Source: Janthinobacterium aquaticum (GTDB lineage: Bacteria; Pseudomonadota; Gammaproteobacteria; Burkholderiales; Burkholderiaceae_D). From it: a stretch of DNA of 64,000 nucleotides. The stretch covers positions 124,001 through 188,000 of the forward strand of contig NZ_WFLK01000008.1 of the NCBI RefSeq assembly GCF_009208565.1, read 5' to 3'. Shown in pieces: positions 1 to 9,143 of the stretch. The notes below the pieces were generated by a model, which was not told the DNA's origin, searched no databases, and was given only the letters and a program-made list of their open reading frames with translations. Within the stretch, counting starts at the first letter, position 1. The number at the start of each line of letters is the position of its first letter. The position numbers were made by a program, and so were the translations under genes.

Positions 1-1369
1 GGCGCTGGGCGCCATCTTCAGCCACAAGGTCGATTATGCCGACCTGTATTTCCAGTGCACCCGAAGCGAAAGCTGGAGCCTGGAAGAGGGCAGTGTCAAG
101 ACCGGTAGTTTCGCGATCGACCAGGGCGTCGGCGTGCGCGCCATCTCGGGCGACAAGACCGCGTTTTCGTATTCCGATGAACTGTCGCAGCGCGCCCTGT
201 TCGAAGCGGCGGCCGCCACGCGCACGATTGCGCGCGCCGGCGCCGGCCGCGCCAGGATTGCCAGCCAGGTACAGCCACAGGGTGGCCGTGCGCTGTACCT
301 GCCCGACGATCCGCTCGCCTCGCTCGAGGCCGGCGCCAAGGTGCGCCTGCTCGAACGCATCGAGGCGATGGCGCGCGCGAAAGACCCGCGCGTGTCGCAG
401 GTGATGGTGGAACTGGCCGGCGAACACGACGTGGTGCTGGTGCTGCGCAGCGATGGCGTGCTGGCGGCCGATATTCGTCCGCTGGTGCGCCTGTCGATTA
501 CCGTGATTGCCGAACAAAACGGCCGGCGCGAGAGCGGTTCCGGCGGCGGCGGCGCGCGCGCCGGCTACGGTTACTTCAGCGACGCCCTGTTGCAGCACTA
601 TGCCGATGAGGCAGTCGCTTCGGCGCTGCTCAACCTGGAGGCGCGCGCAGCGCCTGCCGGCCCGATGACGGTGGTATTGGGGCCGGGCTGGCCCGGCATC
701 TTGTTGCACGAGGCGATCGGCCACGGCCTGGAAGCCGACTTCAACCGCAAGGGCTCATCCGCCTTTGCCGGTTGCCTCGGCGAGCGCGTGGCGGCCAAGG
801 GCGTGACCGTGGTTGACGATGGCACGCTGGCCGGGCGGCGCGGTTCGCTCAATATTGACGATGAAGGCAATCGCACCCAGTGCACCACGCTGATCGAGGA
901 CGGCGTGCTGACCGGTTATCTGCAGGACACCCTTAACGCGCGCCTGATGAAAATGCCGGTCACCGGCAATGCGCGGCGCGAATCGTTTGCCCACCTGCCG
1001 ATGCCGCGCATGACCAATACCTATATGCTGGCCGGCGAGCGCGACCCGGGCGAGATACTGGCCTCGGTCAAGAACGGCTTGTACGCCGTCAATTTCGGCG
1101 GCGGCCAGGTCGACATTACCAACGGCAAATTCGTGTTTTCGGCCAGCGAAGCCTATATGATCGAAAACGGCAAGCTCAGCTATCCGGTCAAAGGCGCTAC
1201 CCTGATCGGCAATGGCCCTGATGTGCTTAACCGCGTGTCGATGATCGGCAACGACCTGCGCCTCGATCCCGGCATTGGCGTGTGTGGCAAGGAGGGGCAG
1301 AGCGTGCCGGTTGGCGTGGGCCAGCCGACCTTGCGGCTTGATGGCCTGACTGTGGGTGGGACGGGGTAG
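1..1369 (+). CDS. tldD: Metalloprotease TldD, 5' end outside window
   Basis: TldD forms a heterodimeric zinc metalloprotease with TldE/PmbA that degrades unfolded peptides and matures some modified peptides and antitoxins. The reading frame is open from base 2, so the start codon lies upstream of the window; about 455 codons are visible, which is most of a family protein of about 480. The zinc motif HEAIGH, followed by GLEADFNRKGSS, is encoded near 706-760 and is the diagnostic family signature. The C-terminal GNGPDVLNRVSMIGND and GxCGKEGQSVPVGVGQP segments are also typical. TldE is not in the window, and the next gene is convergent and unrelated. The identification is secure. Confidence 0.95.
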   Translation, partial: ALGAIFSHKVDYADLYFQCTRSESWSLEEGSVKTGSFAIDQGVGVRAISGDKTAFSYSDELSQRALFEAAAATRTIARAGAGRARIASQVQPQGGRALYLPDDPLASLEAGAKVRLLERIEAMARAKDPRVSQVMVELAGEHDVVLVLRSDGVLAADIRPLVRLSITVIAEQNGRRESGSGGGGARAGYGYFSDALLQHYADEAVASALLNLEARAAPAGPMTVVLGPGWPGILLHEAIGHGLEADFNRKGSSAFAGCLGERVAAKGVTVVDDGTLAGRRGSLNIDDEGNRTQCTTLIEDGVLTGYLQDTLNARLMKMPVTGNARRESFAHLPMPRMTNTYMLAGERDPGEILASVKNGLYAVNFGGGQVDITNGKFVFSASEAYMIENGKLSYPVKGATLIGNGPDVLNRVSMIGNDLRLDPGIGVCGKEGQSVPVGVGQPTLRLDGLTVGGTG

Positions 1370-1436
1370 GGGGCTTGCTTTTGGGTGGAAAAACTTGACG
1401 GCGGGATCAGGTGCGACCCCGCCCGCCTTCCGGGGT

Positions 1437-1510
1437 GTAATCCGACGGGATTGTTGGCGACAGTGGTGTTGTCGGATTACGGCCCCTGTGGGGCCTAATC
1501 CGACCTACGT
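1437..1510. repeat. REP-like palindromic repeat, TAATCCGAC family
   Basis: A long imperfect hairpin lies here: GTCGGATTA (1471-1479), then GGCCCC-TGT-GGGGCC, then TAATCCGAC, preceded by a second TAATCCGAC half at 1438-1446. The same unit occurs at 30375-30529 and 52014-52061, always between genes. It sits between tldD and a convergent receptor gene, so it may also help end transcription. Confidence 0.8.
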
Positions 1511-1588
1511 TTTACGGTTTGCCAGTAGTGTGTTTTGACTTGGCAGCATGGCTGTAAGCCCGGCTTTCACGCCGCCATGTCACTGCAG

Positions 1589-4258
1589 TCAGAACTTGTA
1601 CGATGCCTTGACGTACAGCGTGCGTCCCAGCGGATCGGTGTAGCGCGGATCATAGCCGGTCTGGAATACCGTGCCCTGGTTGGTGAACGGCGGGTTCTTG
1701 TCGAACAGGTTTTTCACGCCGACCGTGATGTCGGTGTTTTTCCAGCCCGAATAGGCGCCTGACAGCGAGAACGTCGAATACGCTTTCACGTTCTGTTCAT
1801 AGCCGGCGTCGACATAGTTCTGGTCGCGGTAGCCGCTCATGAACTTGTTCGACAGGTTGGCACTCCACTTGCCCAGCGCCCACGTCAGCGAGGCGTTGTG
1901 CTTCCAGCGGAAGACGGGATTGTTGTCCGCATAGACGCCGACGTTCTGGATGTAGGCACCACCAGGCTCGTTCTGGTACTCGTAGTTGTGTACCCAGCTG
2001 CCGTCGAACTGGAAAGTGAAGTTGCCGTAGCTGCTACGTGGCAGGCGCCAGGTGAGGCTGGTATCGATGCCCGAGGTATGCACCTCGCCCAGGTTGTCGA
2101 GCACGGCGTTCACATACTGCAGCGTCTTGCCGTCGGCCGAATAGACGAATGCCGACTGGTATTTCTCGTAGTTGTCGAACAGCGTCTGTTCGGCCACGGT
2201 GCCGATCTTGTCGCGGATCTTGATATTGAAATAGTCCAGCGACATGGTCACCGAATTGACCGGTTCAAACACGATGCCGGCGCTGAAGGTTTTCGATTTT
2301 TCCGGCTTCAGGTTGGTGTTGCCGCCGCTGCGGATATATTGCTGCTGGCCGCAGGCGACGTTCGGATTGGCGCCGGCCACCACCGTGCCGCCCGGGCACA
2401 GTACCGGATCGTCATAGGAGTTGCCGGTGAAGGTGGATGTGGCCGGGCCATGCAGGTCGTACAGGGTCGGCGCGCGGAAACCGGTGTTGTACGAGGTGCG
2501 CAGCAGCACTTGCTTGCTTGGCTGCCAGCGCAGGCCGACTTTCGGATTGAAGCTGCCGCCAACATCGTTGTAATGGTCATAGCGCGCTGCCAGCGACAGC
2601 TCGACCTCCTTGTGCAGCGGCACGCTCAGTTCCGAATAGATGGCAGCGATATTGCGCGAACCGGCCTGGTCCTGCGCGTCGGCGTAGCCCGAGCTTTGCG
2701 CCTGCGAGGCCAGGTCGCGGTTGACGTGGTACTCGGCCTTGTCATGGCGCAATTCGGTACCGACGGCAAAGCCGACCGCGCCGGCTGGCAACTGGTAGAT
2801 TTCGCGGCTGACCTTGGCGTCGACGCCGGTGCTGGTCATCTTGGCGTTCAGGTATTCGCCGTGCAGCTGGGCCGCATCGAGGTAGGCTGCGCCAGCCGCC
2901 GACTGTTCACCAAACGGATTGAGCGTGCCGTCCAGTACACCGGCTTTCACCAGGCTGTCGTTGGTATAGCCGTTGACGAAGGCGCTGGCGGCCTTGCTGA
3001 TCGAATACGTCAGGCCGACGTTATAGTCCCAGCCGCCGATCAGTCCTTCCGAACCGAGTACCAGCCGATCCGAGGTGCTGGTGTCAAAACCGGTGCGCTT
3101 GCCCGCTGCCACCGTGCGCCAGTTCAACGTCAGGTCTTCGCCGGCAAGGCCTGTCACGCCCGGCACGTTGCCATTGCCCGGGTAGTACGGGCTGGCTGAC
3201 GTCATCGTGATGCCGGTCAGCGGTGACGGTGCGATGTTCGACGTGCTGGTGCTGCGCGAGTGCAGATATTCGACGGTGGCCGTATCGTCGGCACTGAGCT
3301 TGAAGGTGGCCTTGCCCAGCAGCGACTCCTGCTTGGTCTCGGGAATGTCGTCGATATAGGTGACGGTATCGGTGCGGCAGGTGCCGCTGGCTGTTGCGAT
3401 CAAACCTTTGCCGGGGCAGCCGGCGGCGGCGTACGGGTTGCCGGTCACGCCATTGTCCGAAAAAAAGTTGGCGGGCTGTGAGGTGCCGCTGCTGTTGTCC
3501 ACGCCGCGGTTGGGAATCACGCTGGTGCTGGAAAAAGCGCGAGAGCTCGCTGCCAGGGCCGACTGTTTATGCACGTCGGCGACGCCAAAGAAGTTATAGC
3601 CGTCGGTGGCCAGGTTGCCAAAGCCGCCCGACAGATTGATGCGCGACTCGTCGCCGCCGCCGCTTTTGGTCGGTGCATAATGTTCGACGCTGACGGTGGC
3701 GCCCTGTACCGAGCGTTTGGTAATGAAGTTGATCACCCCGCCAATGGCGTCGGTGCCGTAAATGGCCGAGGCGCCGTCACGCAGCACTTCGACCCGGTCC
3801 AGCGCCGACAGCGGAATGATGTTCAGGTCGACTGCCGCACCGTTGAACGGATGGCTGGCGATGCGCCGGCCATTGAGCAGCACCAGTGTCTTGTCGCTGC
3901 CCAGGCCGCGCAGATCAGCGCTGGACATGCCGCCCGTGCCGGCGCCAATCGACTGGCTGCTGCCAACCGAGCTCTGGTTCATCGGGATGGTGTTCATCAC
4001 TTCCTGCGCGGTGGTCAAGCCTTGCTTGATGAAGTCTTCCGCCTTGATCGAGGTAATCGGCAGTGCTGTCTGGGATGACAGGCGCTTGATGCTCGAACCC
4101 GTCACTTCCACTCGCTGCAGTTCCCCGCTGCCAGCCGTTTCTGCCGCTGGCGCGGCATCGCCTTCGAGGCTTTGCGCCTGGACTGCATGCACGCCCAGCG
4201 CCAGCGAACTGGCAAACATGAGGCGCAGGGATCGGGACAACACGCTTTCTATCATCAT
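1589..4258 (-). CDS. TonB-dependent outer-membrane receptor, paralog 1
   Basis: An 889-aa outer-membrane receptor: signal peptide (about residues 1-28, ending VHAVQA-QS), TonB-box-like RVEVTGSSIKR, plug domain (ITSIKAEDFIKQGLTTAQEV through LRDGASAIYGTDAIGGVINF) and a C-terminal beta-barrel ending in the aromatic residue F (ASYKF). It transports a ligand across the outer membrane using TonB energy. I chose the ATG at 4258 because an AGGA lies 9 nt upstream, exactly as in paralog 2; an ATG at 4267 would overlap that site. The VTGSSIKR subclass is often linked to peptide or peptidase loci, and a peptide-type ABC transporter lies 8 kb away. The ligand is not known. Confidence 0.9.
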   Translation of the reverse strand: MMIESVLSRSLRLMFASSLALGVHAVQAQSLEGDAAPAAETAGSGELQRVEVTGSSIKRLSSQTALPITSIKAEDFIKQGLTTAQEVMNTIPMNQSSVGSSQSIGAGTGGMSSADLRGLGSDKTLVLLNGRRIASHPFNGAAVDLNIIPLSALDRVEVLRDGASAIYGTDAIGGVINFITKRSVQGATVSVEHYAPTKSGGGDESRINLSGGFGNLATDGYNFFGVADVHKQSALAASSRAFSSTSVIPNRGVDNSSGTSQPANFFSDNGVTGNPYAAAGCPGKGLIATASGTCRTDTVTYIDDIPETKQESLLGKATFKLSADDTATVEYLHSRSTSTSNIAPSPLTGITMTSASPYYPGNGNVPGVTGLAGEDLTLNWRTVAAGKRTGFDTSTSDRLVLGSEGLIGGWDYNVGLTYSISKAASAFVNGYTNDSLVKAGVLDGTLNPFGEQSAAGAAYLDAAQLHGEYLNAKMTSTGVDAKVSREIYQLPAGAVGFAVGTELRHDKAEYHVNRDLASQAQSSGYADAQDQAGSRNIAAIYSELSVPLHKEVELSLAARYDHYNDVGGSFNPKVGLRWQPSKQVLLRTSYNTGFRAPTLYDLHGPATSTFTGNSYDDPVLCPGGTVVAGANPNVACGQQQYIRSGGNTNLKPEKSKTFSAGIVFEPVNSVTMSLDYFNIKIRDKIGTVAEQTLFDNYEKYQSAFVYSADGKTLQYVNAVLDNLGEVHTSGIDTSLTWRLPRSSYGNFTFQFDGSWVHNYEYQNEPGGAYIQNVGVYADNNPVFRWKHNASLTWALGKWSANLSNKFMSGYRDQNYVDAGYEQNVKAYSTFSLSGAYSGWKNTDITVGVKNLFDKNPPFTNQGTVFQTGYDPRYTDPLGRTLYVKASYKF

Positions 4259-4753
4259 GGCTAACATTCCTGAAGTTTTGCTTGAAGTTGATTGTTCGGC
4301 TTGGTGTGGATGTCACCGATACGTTTTGCCCGGCGTTCTCCTGGAACACAGGGCGAAGTCATCAGAACATGTGGCAAGCGGGCGCATCAATAAGCAGAAA
4401 AACAAGAGTGAAAATTACCAACAGTAATCAATGCTCACAGATGTAAAGACCGGAATGTGCTGTCACGGCGCCATGCTGGCATCGCTCAGGGACTCGCTGC
4501 ACGCCGGAAGCCGGCGCCGGTGGGCTTGCGAGGGTGGTGCGATGCCAGATCGACCACGCTTACATTTGGACATAAGCCAGATGCCGGTACTCTGCCGAGG
4601 CGGTCAATCTGCCTGATGTAAAGTTATGTAAGGAGTGCCGGTAGGTTTGGGGGCGATAAGCGCGCCGTTCATGAAGCTGCGCAACTTTTCCGCTATTTTT
4701 ATGCGATTTTCCACGCTAAGCATGGTCTGATGCAGGTTTGCCGATAAATAGTC
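4259..4753. other. Non-coding region between receptor 1 and the aroG leader
   Basis: About 500 bases without a credible gene. It must hold the minus-strand promoter of receptor 1; no clear operator was recognised. A short open frame at 4431-4616 has no Shine-Dalgarno site and an unconvincing composition. Confidence 0.5.
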
Positions 4754-4783
4754 TTGCCAAACTTTGTACTATGGGTTTATAGT
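4754..4783 (+). promoter_or_regulatory. Sigma-70 promoter of the aroG leader
   Basis: TTGCCA (4754-4759), an 18-nt spacer and TATAGT (4778-4783) give a good sigma-70 promoter. Its start point would fall about 20 nt before the leader-peptide ATG at 4809, which suits an attenuated operon. Confidence 0.65.
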
Positions 4784-4808
4784 CGACCATCACTTACGGA
4801 TTTCACGC

Positions 4809-4877
4809 ATGTTCGCTCGCCACTTTTTTACCGTGTATTTTTACTTTAGCAATTCCAACCCAAAGGCGGTGGAGTAG
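4809..4877 (+). CDS. Phe/Tyr-rich leader peptide of aroG attenuator
   Basis: A 22-codon frame beginning MFARHFFTV and continuing YFYFSNSN, ending in TAG at 4875-4877. Five Phe and two Tyr codons are concentrated in the first 13 residues (4812-4847), the composition expected when ribosome stalling senses Phe/Tyr-tRNA charging, as in PheL. A weak CGGA Shine-Dalgarno lies 8 nt before the ATG. It lies between a sigma-70 promoter and an intrinsic terminator, 116 nt before aroG, whose product makes the first aromatic-pathway intermediate. Its last codons (AAG GCG GTG) contain the antiterminator strand, so a ribosome at the stop codon would mask it. The role is inferred; the sequence logic is strong. 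Confidence 0.85.
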   Translation: MFARHFFTVYFYFSNSNPKAVE

Positions 4878-4933
4878 CGGACGGTTCACGTAGCAGCAAC
4901 AACGAGATCCCAGCAAATTCTAAAAAAACCGCC
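4862..4933 (+). promoter_or_regulatory. Antiterminator pairing of the aroG attenuator
   Basis: GGCGGT at 4865-4870 (end of the leader ORF) is complementary to ACCGCC at 4928-4933, which is also the 5' arm of the terminator. The two structures exclude each other. A ribosome stalled at the Phe/Tyr codons (4824-4847) leaves GGCGGT free and allows readthrough; one that reaches the stop codon covers it and lets the terminator form. CGCC at 4818-4821 could supply a weak protector pairing with GGCG at 4865-4868. Confidence 0.7.
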
Positions 4934-4953
4934 ACTGATGGCGGTTTTTTTTT
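4922..4953 (+). terminator. Intrinsic terminator in the aroG leader
   Basis: A stem AAAACCGCC/GGCGGTTTT with loop ACTGAT (4934-4939), followed by a run of T to 4953. It stands 40 bases before the aroG start codon, so it would block aroG expression unless an alternative fold forms. Confidence 0.9.
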
Positions 4954-4993
4954 ACCCAGATGTTTTACCCCTGTTCAAAAATTGGAGAAAATA

Positions 4994-6058
4994 ATGCCCC
5001 GCACCGATGATTTGCGTATTCGCGAAATGAAGGAACTGACTCCGCCGTCCCACCTGATCCGCGAATTTGCCTGCTCGGAGCAAGCCGAACAGACCGCCGC
5101 CAACGCCCGTATCGCCCTGCATCGTATCCTGCACGGCCAGGACGACCGCCTGATGGTGGTGATCGGCCCCTGCTCAATCCACGACACCAAGGCCGCGATG
5201 GAATATGCGCGCCTGCTGGTCAAGGAGCGCGCGCGCTTCGCCGGCGAACTGGAAATCGTCATGCGCGTGTACTTTGAAAAACCGCGCACCACGGTGGGCT
5301 GGAAGGGCCTGATCAACGACCCGTACATGGACAACAGTTTCCGCATCAACGATGGCCTGCGCATGGCGCGCGAACTGCTGCGCGATATCAATGAACTGGG
5401 CCTGCCGGCCGGTACCGAGTTCCTTGACGTGATCAGCCCGCAATATATCGCCGACCTGATCAGCTGGGGCGCGATCGGTGCGCGCACCACCGAGTCGCAG
5501 GTGCACCGTGAACTGGCTTCGGGATTGTCGTGCCCGGTCGGCTTCAAGAACGGCACTGACGGCAACGTCAAGATCGCAGTGGAAGCGATCAAGGCCGCTT
5601 CGCAGCCGCACCATTTCCTGTCGGTGACCAAAGGTGGCCACTCGGCCATCGTCTCGACCAATGGCAATGAAGACTGCCATATCATCCTGCGCGGCGGCAA
5701 GGCGCCCAATTACGACGCGGCCAGCGTGGAAGAGGCCTGCAAGGCGATTGCCACGCAAGGCCTGGCAGCGCGCCTGATGATCGACGCTTCGCATGCGAAC
5801 AGCTCGAAAAAGCCGGAAAACCAGGTGCCGGTATGCGCCGATATTGCCGCCCAGGTGGCCGGTGGCGACGACCGCATCGTCGGCGTGATGGTCGAATCGA
5901 ACCTGGTCGCCGGCCGCCAGGACCTGGTGCCAGGCAAGGAGCTGGTCTACGGCCAGTCGGTGACCGACGGCTGCATCGACTGGAGCGCCAGCGTGGCAGT
6001 GCTGGAAACGCTGGCCGCTGCCGTGAAGCAGCGCCGTCTGCAGGGCGACAAGGACTGA
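4994..6058 (+). CDS. aroG: 3-deoxy-7-phosphoheptulonate (DAHP) synthase, class I
   Basis: Condenses phosphoenolpyruvate and erythrose-4-phosphate to DAHP, the first shikimate-pathway step, in the cytosol. At 354 aa it has the usual AroF/G/H length. Visible signatures are IGPCSIHD with the metal-ligand Cys, GLSCPVGFKNGTDGNVKIA, FLSVTKGGHSAIV, CHIILRGGK, MIDASHANSSKKPENQ and VMVESNLV. The ATG at 4994 is preceded by GGAG with 6-nt spacing; a TTG 12 bases earlier has no such site. The N-terminal region that sets Phe or Tyr feedback is present, but the effector cannot be told by eye. Expression is probably attenuated by the upstream leader. The gene sits alone between two minus-strand receptor genes. 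Confidence 0.95.
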   Translation: MPRTDDLRIREMKELTPPSHLIREFACSEQAEQTAANARIALHRILHGQDDRLMVVIGPCSIHDTKAAMEYARLLVKERARFAGELEIVMRVYFEKPRTTVGWKGLINDPYMDNSFRINDGLRMARELLRDINELGLPAGTEFLDVISPQYIADLISWGAIGARTTESQVHRELASGLSCPVGFKNGTDGNVKIAVEAIKAASQPHHFLSVTKGGHSAIVSTNGNEDCHIILRGGKAPNYDAASVEEACKAIATQGLAARLMIDASHANSSKKPENQVPVCADIAAQVAGGDDRIVGVMVESNLVAGRQDLVPGKELVYGQSVTDGCIDWSASVAVLETLAAAVKQRRLQGDKD

Positions 6059-6072
6059 TTGTTGTCGGCCAT

Positions 6073-6110
6073 AAAAAAGCCCGGAAGGCGGTGAGCCTTC
6101 CGGGCTTTTT
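6073..6110. terminator. Bidirectional terminator between aroG and receptor 2
   Basis: GCCCGGAAGGC (6079-6089), loop GGTGA, GCCTTCCGGGC (6095-6105), with an A-run before and a T-run after. It can end both aroG (plus) and the convergent receptor gene (minus). Confidence 0.9.
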
Positions 6111-6142
6111 GTTGTTCAGCCGAGATCAGCTGAACAATCAGT

Positions 6143-8794
6143 TTAGAACTTGTAGGTCGCGCGCACGTAGAAAGTACGGCCCAGCGGATCGGTAAAACGT
6201 GGATCGTAGCCGGTCTGGAAGGTGCCGATCTGGTTACTGAACGGCGGATCTTCATTGAGCAGGTTTTTCACGCCGACGGTCAGTTCCGTGTTCTTGAAGC
6301 CGGAGTAAGCACTCGACAGCGACCAGACCGAGTAGGCCTTGACGCTTTGCTCATACTGCTCGTCAACGTAGTTCTGGTCGCGGTAGCCGCTCATGTACTT
6401 GTTGGCCAGGGTAGCGTTCCAGTTGCCCAGATTCCACTGCAGCGACGCATTGTGCCTCCAGCGGAATACCGGTGCATTGTCGCCATACACGCCGACGTTC
6501 TGCACGAACTCGCCGCCGCGCTCGTTCTGGTACTCATACTTCTTGACCCAGGTGCCGTCGAAGGCAAAGGTGAAGTTGCCGTAGTCGCTGCGTGGCAGTT
6601 TCCAGTTCAGGCCCAGATCGATGCCCGAGGTGTGCATTTCGCCCAGGTTGTCCAGCGTGGCCAGCACGTATTCGAGCTTGGTGCCGTTGTTCGAATAGAT
6701 GAAGTTGTCCTTGTACTTGTCGTAGTTGTCGAACAGCGTCTGTTCAGCCACGGTGCCGATCTTGTCGCGCAGCTTGATCTGGAAGTAGTCGAGCGATACG
6801 GTCAGCGACTTGACCGGCTCGAGCACGATACCGGCGCTGAAGGTCTTCGATTTTTCCGGGCCGACGTCAGGATTGCCACCCGAGCGGATATATTGCTGGG
6901 CGCCGCAGGCTACGTTGCCGTTGGCGCCAGGGGCAGCAGTACCGCCCGGGCACAGGCGCGGATCGTCGTACTTGTTGGCAGTGAAGGTCTTGCTTTGCGG
7001 ACCATGCAGGTCATACAGCGTCGGTGCGCGGAAACCGGTGTTGTACGAGCTGCGGAACAAGACCTGGCTGGTTGGCTGCCAGCGTACGCCGATCTTCGGA
7101 TTGAAGCTGCCGCCGACATCGTTGTAATGGTCATAGCGCGCGGCCAGCGACAGTTCCAGGTCTTTCACGACCGGAATGCTCAGCTCGGAGAAAATCGCGC
7201 TGATGGTGCGGCTGCCGGACTGGTCCTGCGCTTCGGCATAGCCGGAGCTCGAGGCCTGGCCAGCCAGGGCGGTGTCGACATTGTATTCGGCCTTGTCGCG
7301 GCGGAACTCGGTGCCGACGGCGAAACCGACGGCGCCTGCCGGGAGGTTGAACAGTTCGCGGCTGACCTTGGCGTCGATCGCCGTGCTGGTCATGCGCGCG
7401 TCGAGGTATTTGCCTTTGAGCAACGAGTCGTTCAGATAGGCCTGGCCCGCAGCGCTTTGTTCGCCAAACGGGTTCAGCAAGCCACTGCCGACGCCGTCGA
7501 TGATGCGCTGGTCAGCCAGGTAGCCGCCGGTAAAGGCGCTGGTGGCCTTGCTGATCGAATGGCTCAGGCCTGCATTGTAGTCCCAGCTGCCGAGTACGCC
7601 TTCGGCTGCCAGCACCAGGCGATCCGAGGTGCTGGTGTCAAAGCCGCTACGCTGGCCCGAAGCCACCGGACGCCAGCTGATGTCCAGGTCCTGACCCGAC
7701 AGGCCAGGCACGGCCGGCACGCCAGCGCTGCCGCCTGGATAGTAGGGCGAACTGGCCGACATCAGGATGCCGATATTCGACATTGGTGGCGGCGAAATGC
7801 GTGCTTCATTGGTGCTGCGTGCATGCAGGTATTCAATCGTGGCCAGGTGATCCTGGTTCAGCTTGAAGCTGGCCTTGCCCAGGAAGGATTCCTGCTGGGT
7901 TTTTGGAATCGTCTGCATGTACGGCGTGACGTCCATCGCGCAAGTGCTCTTGCCCGAGGTGTTCTTGTACAGGTTGGGGCCGACGCAGCCGGCAGCAAAC
8001 GCCGGGTTGCCCGACAGGCCGTTGCCGGTATCGTAGAAGTTGGCCGGGAACGGGGTGCTGCTCAGATTGTCGACACCCTTGCTCGGGATGTAGCCGCTGG
8101 CCGAGAAAGCACGGTCGCTGGCGTTCAGCGCTGCCTGGCGATGCACATCGACCACGCCGAAGACATTGAAGCCATCTTTGTTCAGGTCGCCGTAGCCAGC
8201 CGACAGGTTGATGCGCGACTCGTCGCCGCCGCCCGATTTTTGTGGTTCGTAGTGCTCGACCGTGACCGAGCCGCCCTTGACCGAGCGCTTGGTAATGAAG
8301 TTGATCACACCGCCGATGGCGTCGGTGCCGTAGATGGCCGAGGCGCCGTCGCGCAGCACTTCCACGCGCTCCAGTGCGGAAATTGGAATAATGTTCAGGT
8401 CGACCGATGAGCCGTTGAATGGATGGCTGGCGATACGGCGTCCGTTCAGCAGCACCAGCGTCTTGTCGCCGCCGATGCCGCGCAAATCCGCCTGCGACTG
8501 GCCGCCCGTGCCGGAACCGACCGACTGCGAGCTGCTTTGCGAACTCTGGTTCATGGAAATGGTGGCCAGCACTTCCTGCGCCGTCGTCAGGCCTTGCTTG
8601 GCGAAATCGTCAGCCTTGATCGAAGTGATCGGCAAAGCCGTTTCGGACGACAGGCGCTTGATGCTTGAGCCCGTCACTTCAACACGTTGCATCGGTGCAT
8701 CTGTTGTTTCCTGCGCATACGCTGCATGCATGCCCAGCGCCAGGCTGCCGGCAAACATCAAACGCAGCGAACGTGCGATTACATTTTCTACCAT
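6143..8794 (-). CDS. TonB-dependent outer-membrane receptor, paralog 2
   Basis: An 883-aa receptor close to paralog 1 over its whole length: signal peptide ending HAAYA-QE, RVEVTGSSIKRLSSETALPI, plug segment LRDGASAIYGTDAIGGVINF, and barrel motifs such as YNTGFRAPTLYDLHGP and FNPKIGVRWQP, ending ATYKF with the C-terminal Phe that BAM recognises. The start is ATG GTA GAA with AGGA 9 nt upstream. The Cys pair around LCPGGTAAPGANGNVACG is shared by all three paralogs and probably forms a loop disulfide. It is separated from paralog 1 by aroG, so the array arose by duplication with aroG trapped or inserted between. The ligand is unknown; peptides are the best guess from the neighbouring transporter. 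Confidence 0.9.
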   Translation of the reverse strand: MVENVIARSLRLMFAGSLALGMHAAYAQETTDAPMQRVEVTGSSIKRLSSETALPITSIKADDFAKQGLTTAQEVLATISMNQSSQSSSQSVGSGTGGQSQADLRGIGGDKTLVLLNGRRIASHPFNGSSVDLNIIPISALERVEVLRDGASAIYGTDAIGGVINFITKRSVKGGSVTVEHYEPQKSGGGDESRINLSAGYGDLNKDGFNVFGVVDVHRQAALNASDRAFSASGYIPSKGVDNLSSTPFPANFYDTGNGLSGNPAFAAGCVGPNLYKNTSGKSTCAMDVTPYMQTIPKTQQESFLGKASFKLNQDHLATIEYLHARSTNEARISPPPMSNIGILMSASSPYYPGGSAGVPAVPGLSGQDLDISWRPVASGQRSGFDTSTSDRLVLAAEGVLGSWDYNAGLSHSISKATSAFTGGYLADQRIIDGVGSGLLNPFGEQSAAGQAYLNDSLLKGKYLDARMTSTAIDAKVSRELFNLPAGAVGFAVGTEFRRDKAEYNVDTALAGQASSSGYAEAQDQSGSRTISAIFSELSIPVVKDLELSLAARYDHYNDVGGSFNPKIGVRWQPTSQVLFRSSYNTGFRAPTLYDLHGPQSKTFTANKYDDPRLCPGGTAAPGANGNVACGAQQYIRSGGNPDVGPEKSKTFSAGIVLEPVKSLTVSLDYFQIKLRDKIGTVAEQTLFDNYDKYKDNFIYSNNGTKLEYVLATLDNLGEMHTSGIDLGLNWKLPRSDYGNFTFAFDGTWVKKYEYQNERGGEFVQNVGVYGDNAPVFRWRHNASLQWNLGNWNATLANKYMSGYRDQNYVDEQYEQSVKAYSVWSLSSAYSGFKNTELTVGVKNLLNEDPPFSNQIGTFQTGYDPRFTDPLGRTFYVRATYKF

Positions 8795-9143
8795 AACTAA
8801 AATTCCTTGCTATTGTGATAAAGATGGCATTTATTTTGAATTAACTAATTGCCTTCTGATAATTTATTTGCCGCTTCCACTATTGGCCGACAAAAATTCG
8901 GAAAATTTTGCAGCACGTCATCAGAGCATTCACGCAAAAAAATGTCAATTTCCACTCGGGTTTTTGGACGAAATGCAACAAATTCCTATTTTTTTGTATT
9001 ACTTCAGGAGTAAAGTATCGTGTTTTCTTGCCAGTTCAGTCGAGAGGCGTACAATAAAACGGCGCACAGCATGGCTGCCGGCGCCCTCCTTGCAGGAGCT
9101 GATCTGGATCATGGTTCCTGCTGCTATCCATTCCCCGTTTTGC
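8795..9143. other. Non-coding region upstream of receptor 2
   Basis: About 350 bases, AT-rich near 8820-9010, with no supported gene. It should contain the minus-strand promoter of receptor 2. No riboswitch or Fur-type palindrome was recognised. Confidence 0.5.

Noticed and set aside
1898..3199. 433-codon open frame on the plus strand opposite receptor 1
   Set aside because: Antisense shadow of a GC-rich gene; Val/Ala/Arg/His-rich without family signature or ribosome-binding site. The same applies at 6347-8410 opposite receptor 2 and 9450-10250 opposite receptor 3.
4431..4616. 61-codon frame in the receptor 1 / aroG intergenic region as an extra small gene
   Set aside because: No ribosome-binding site, Cys/His/Arg-rich random composition, and no link to the attenuator.
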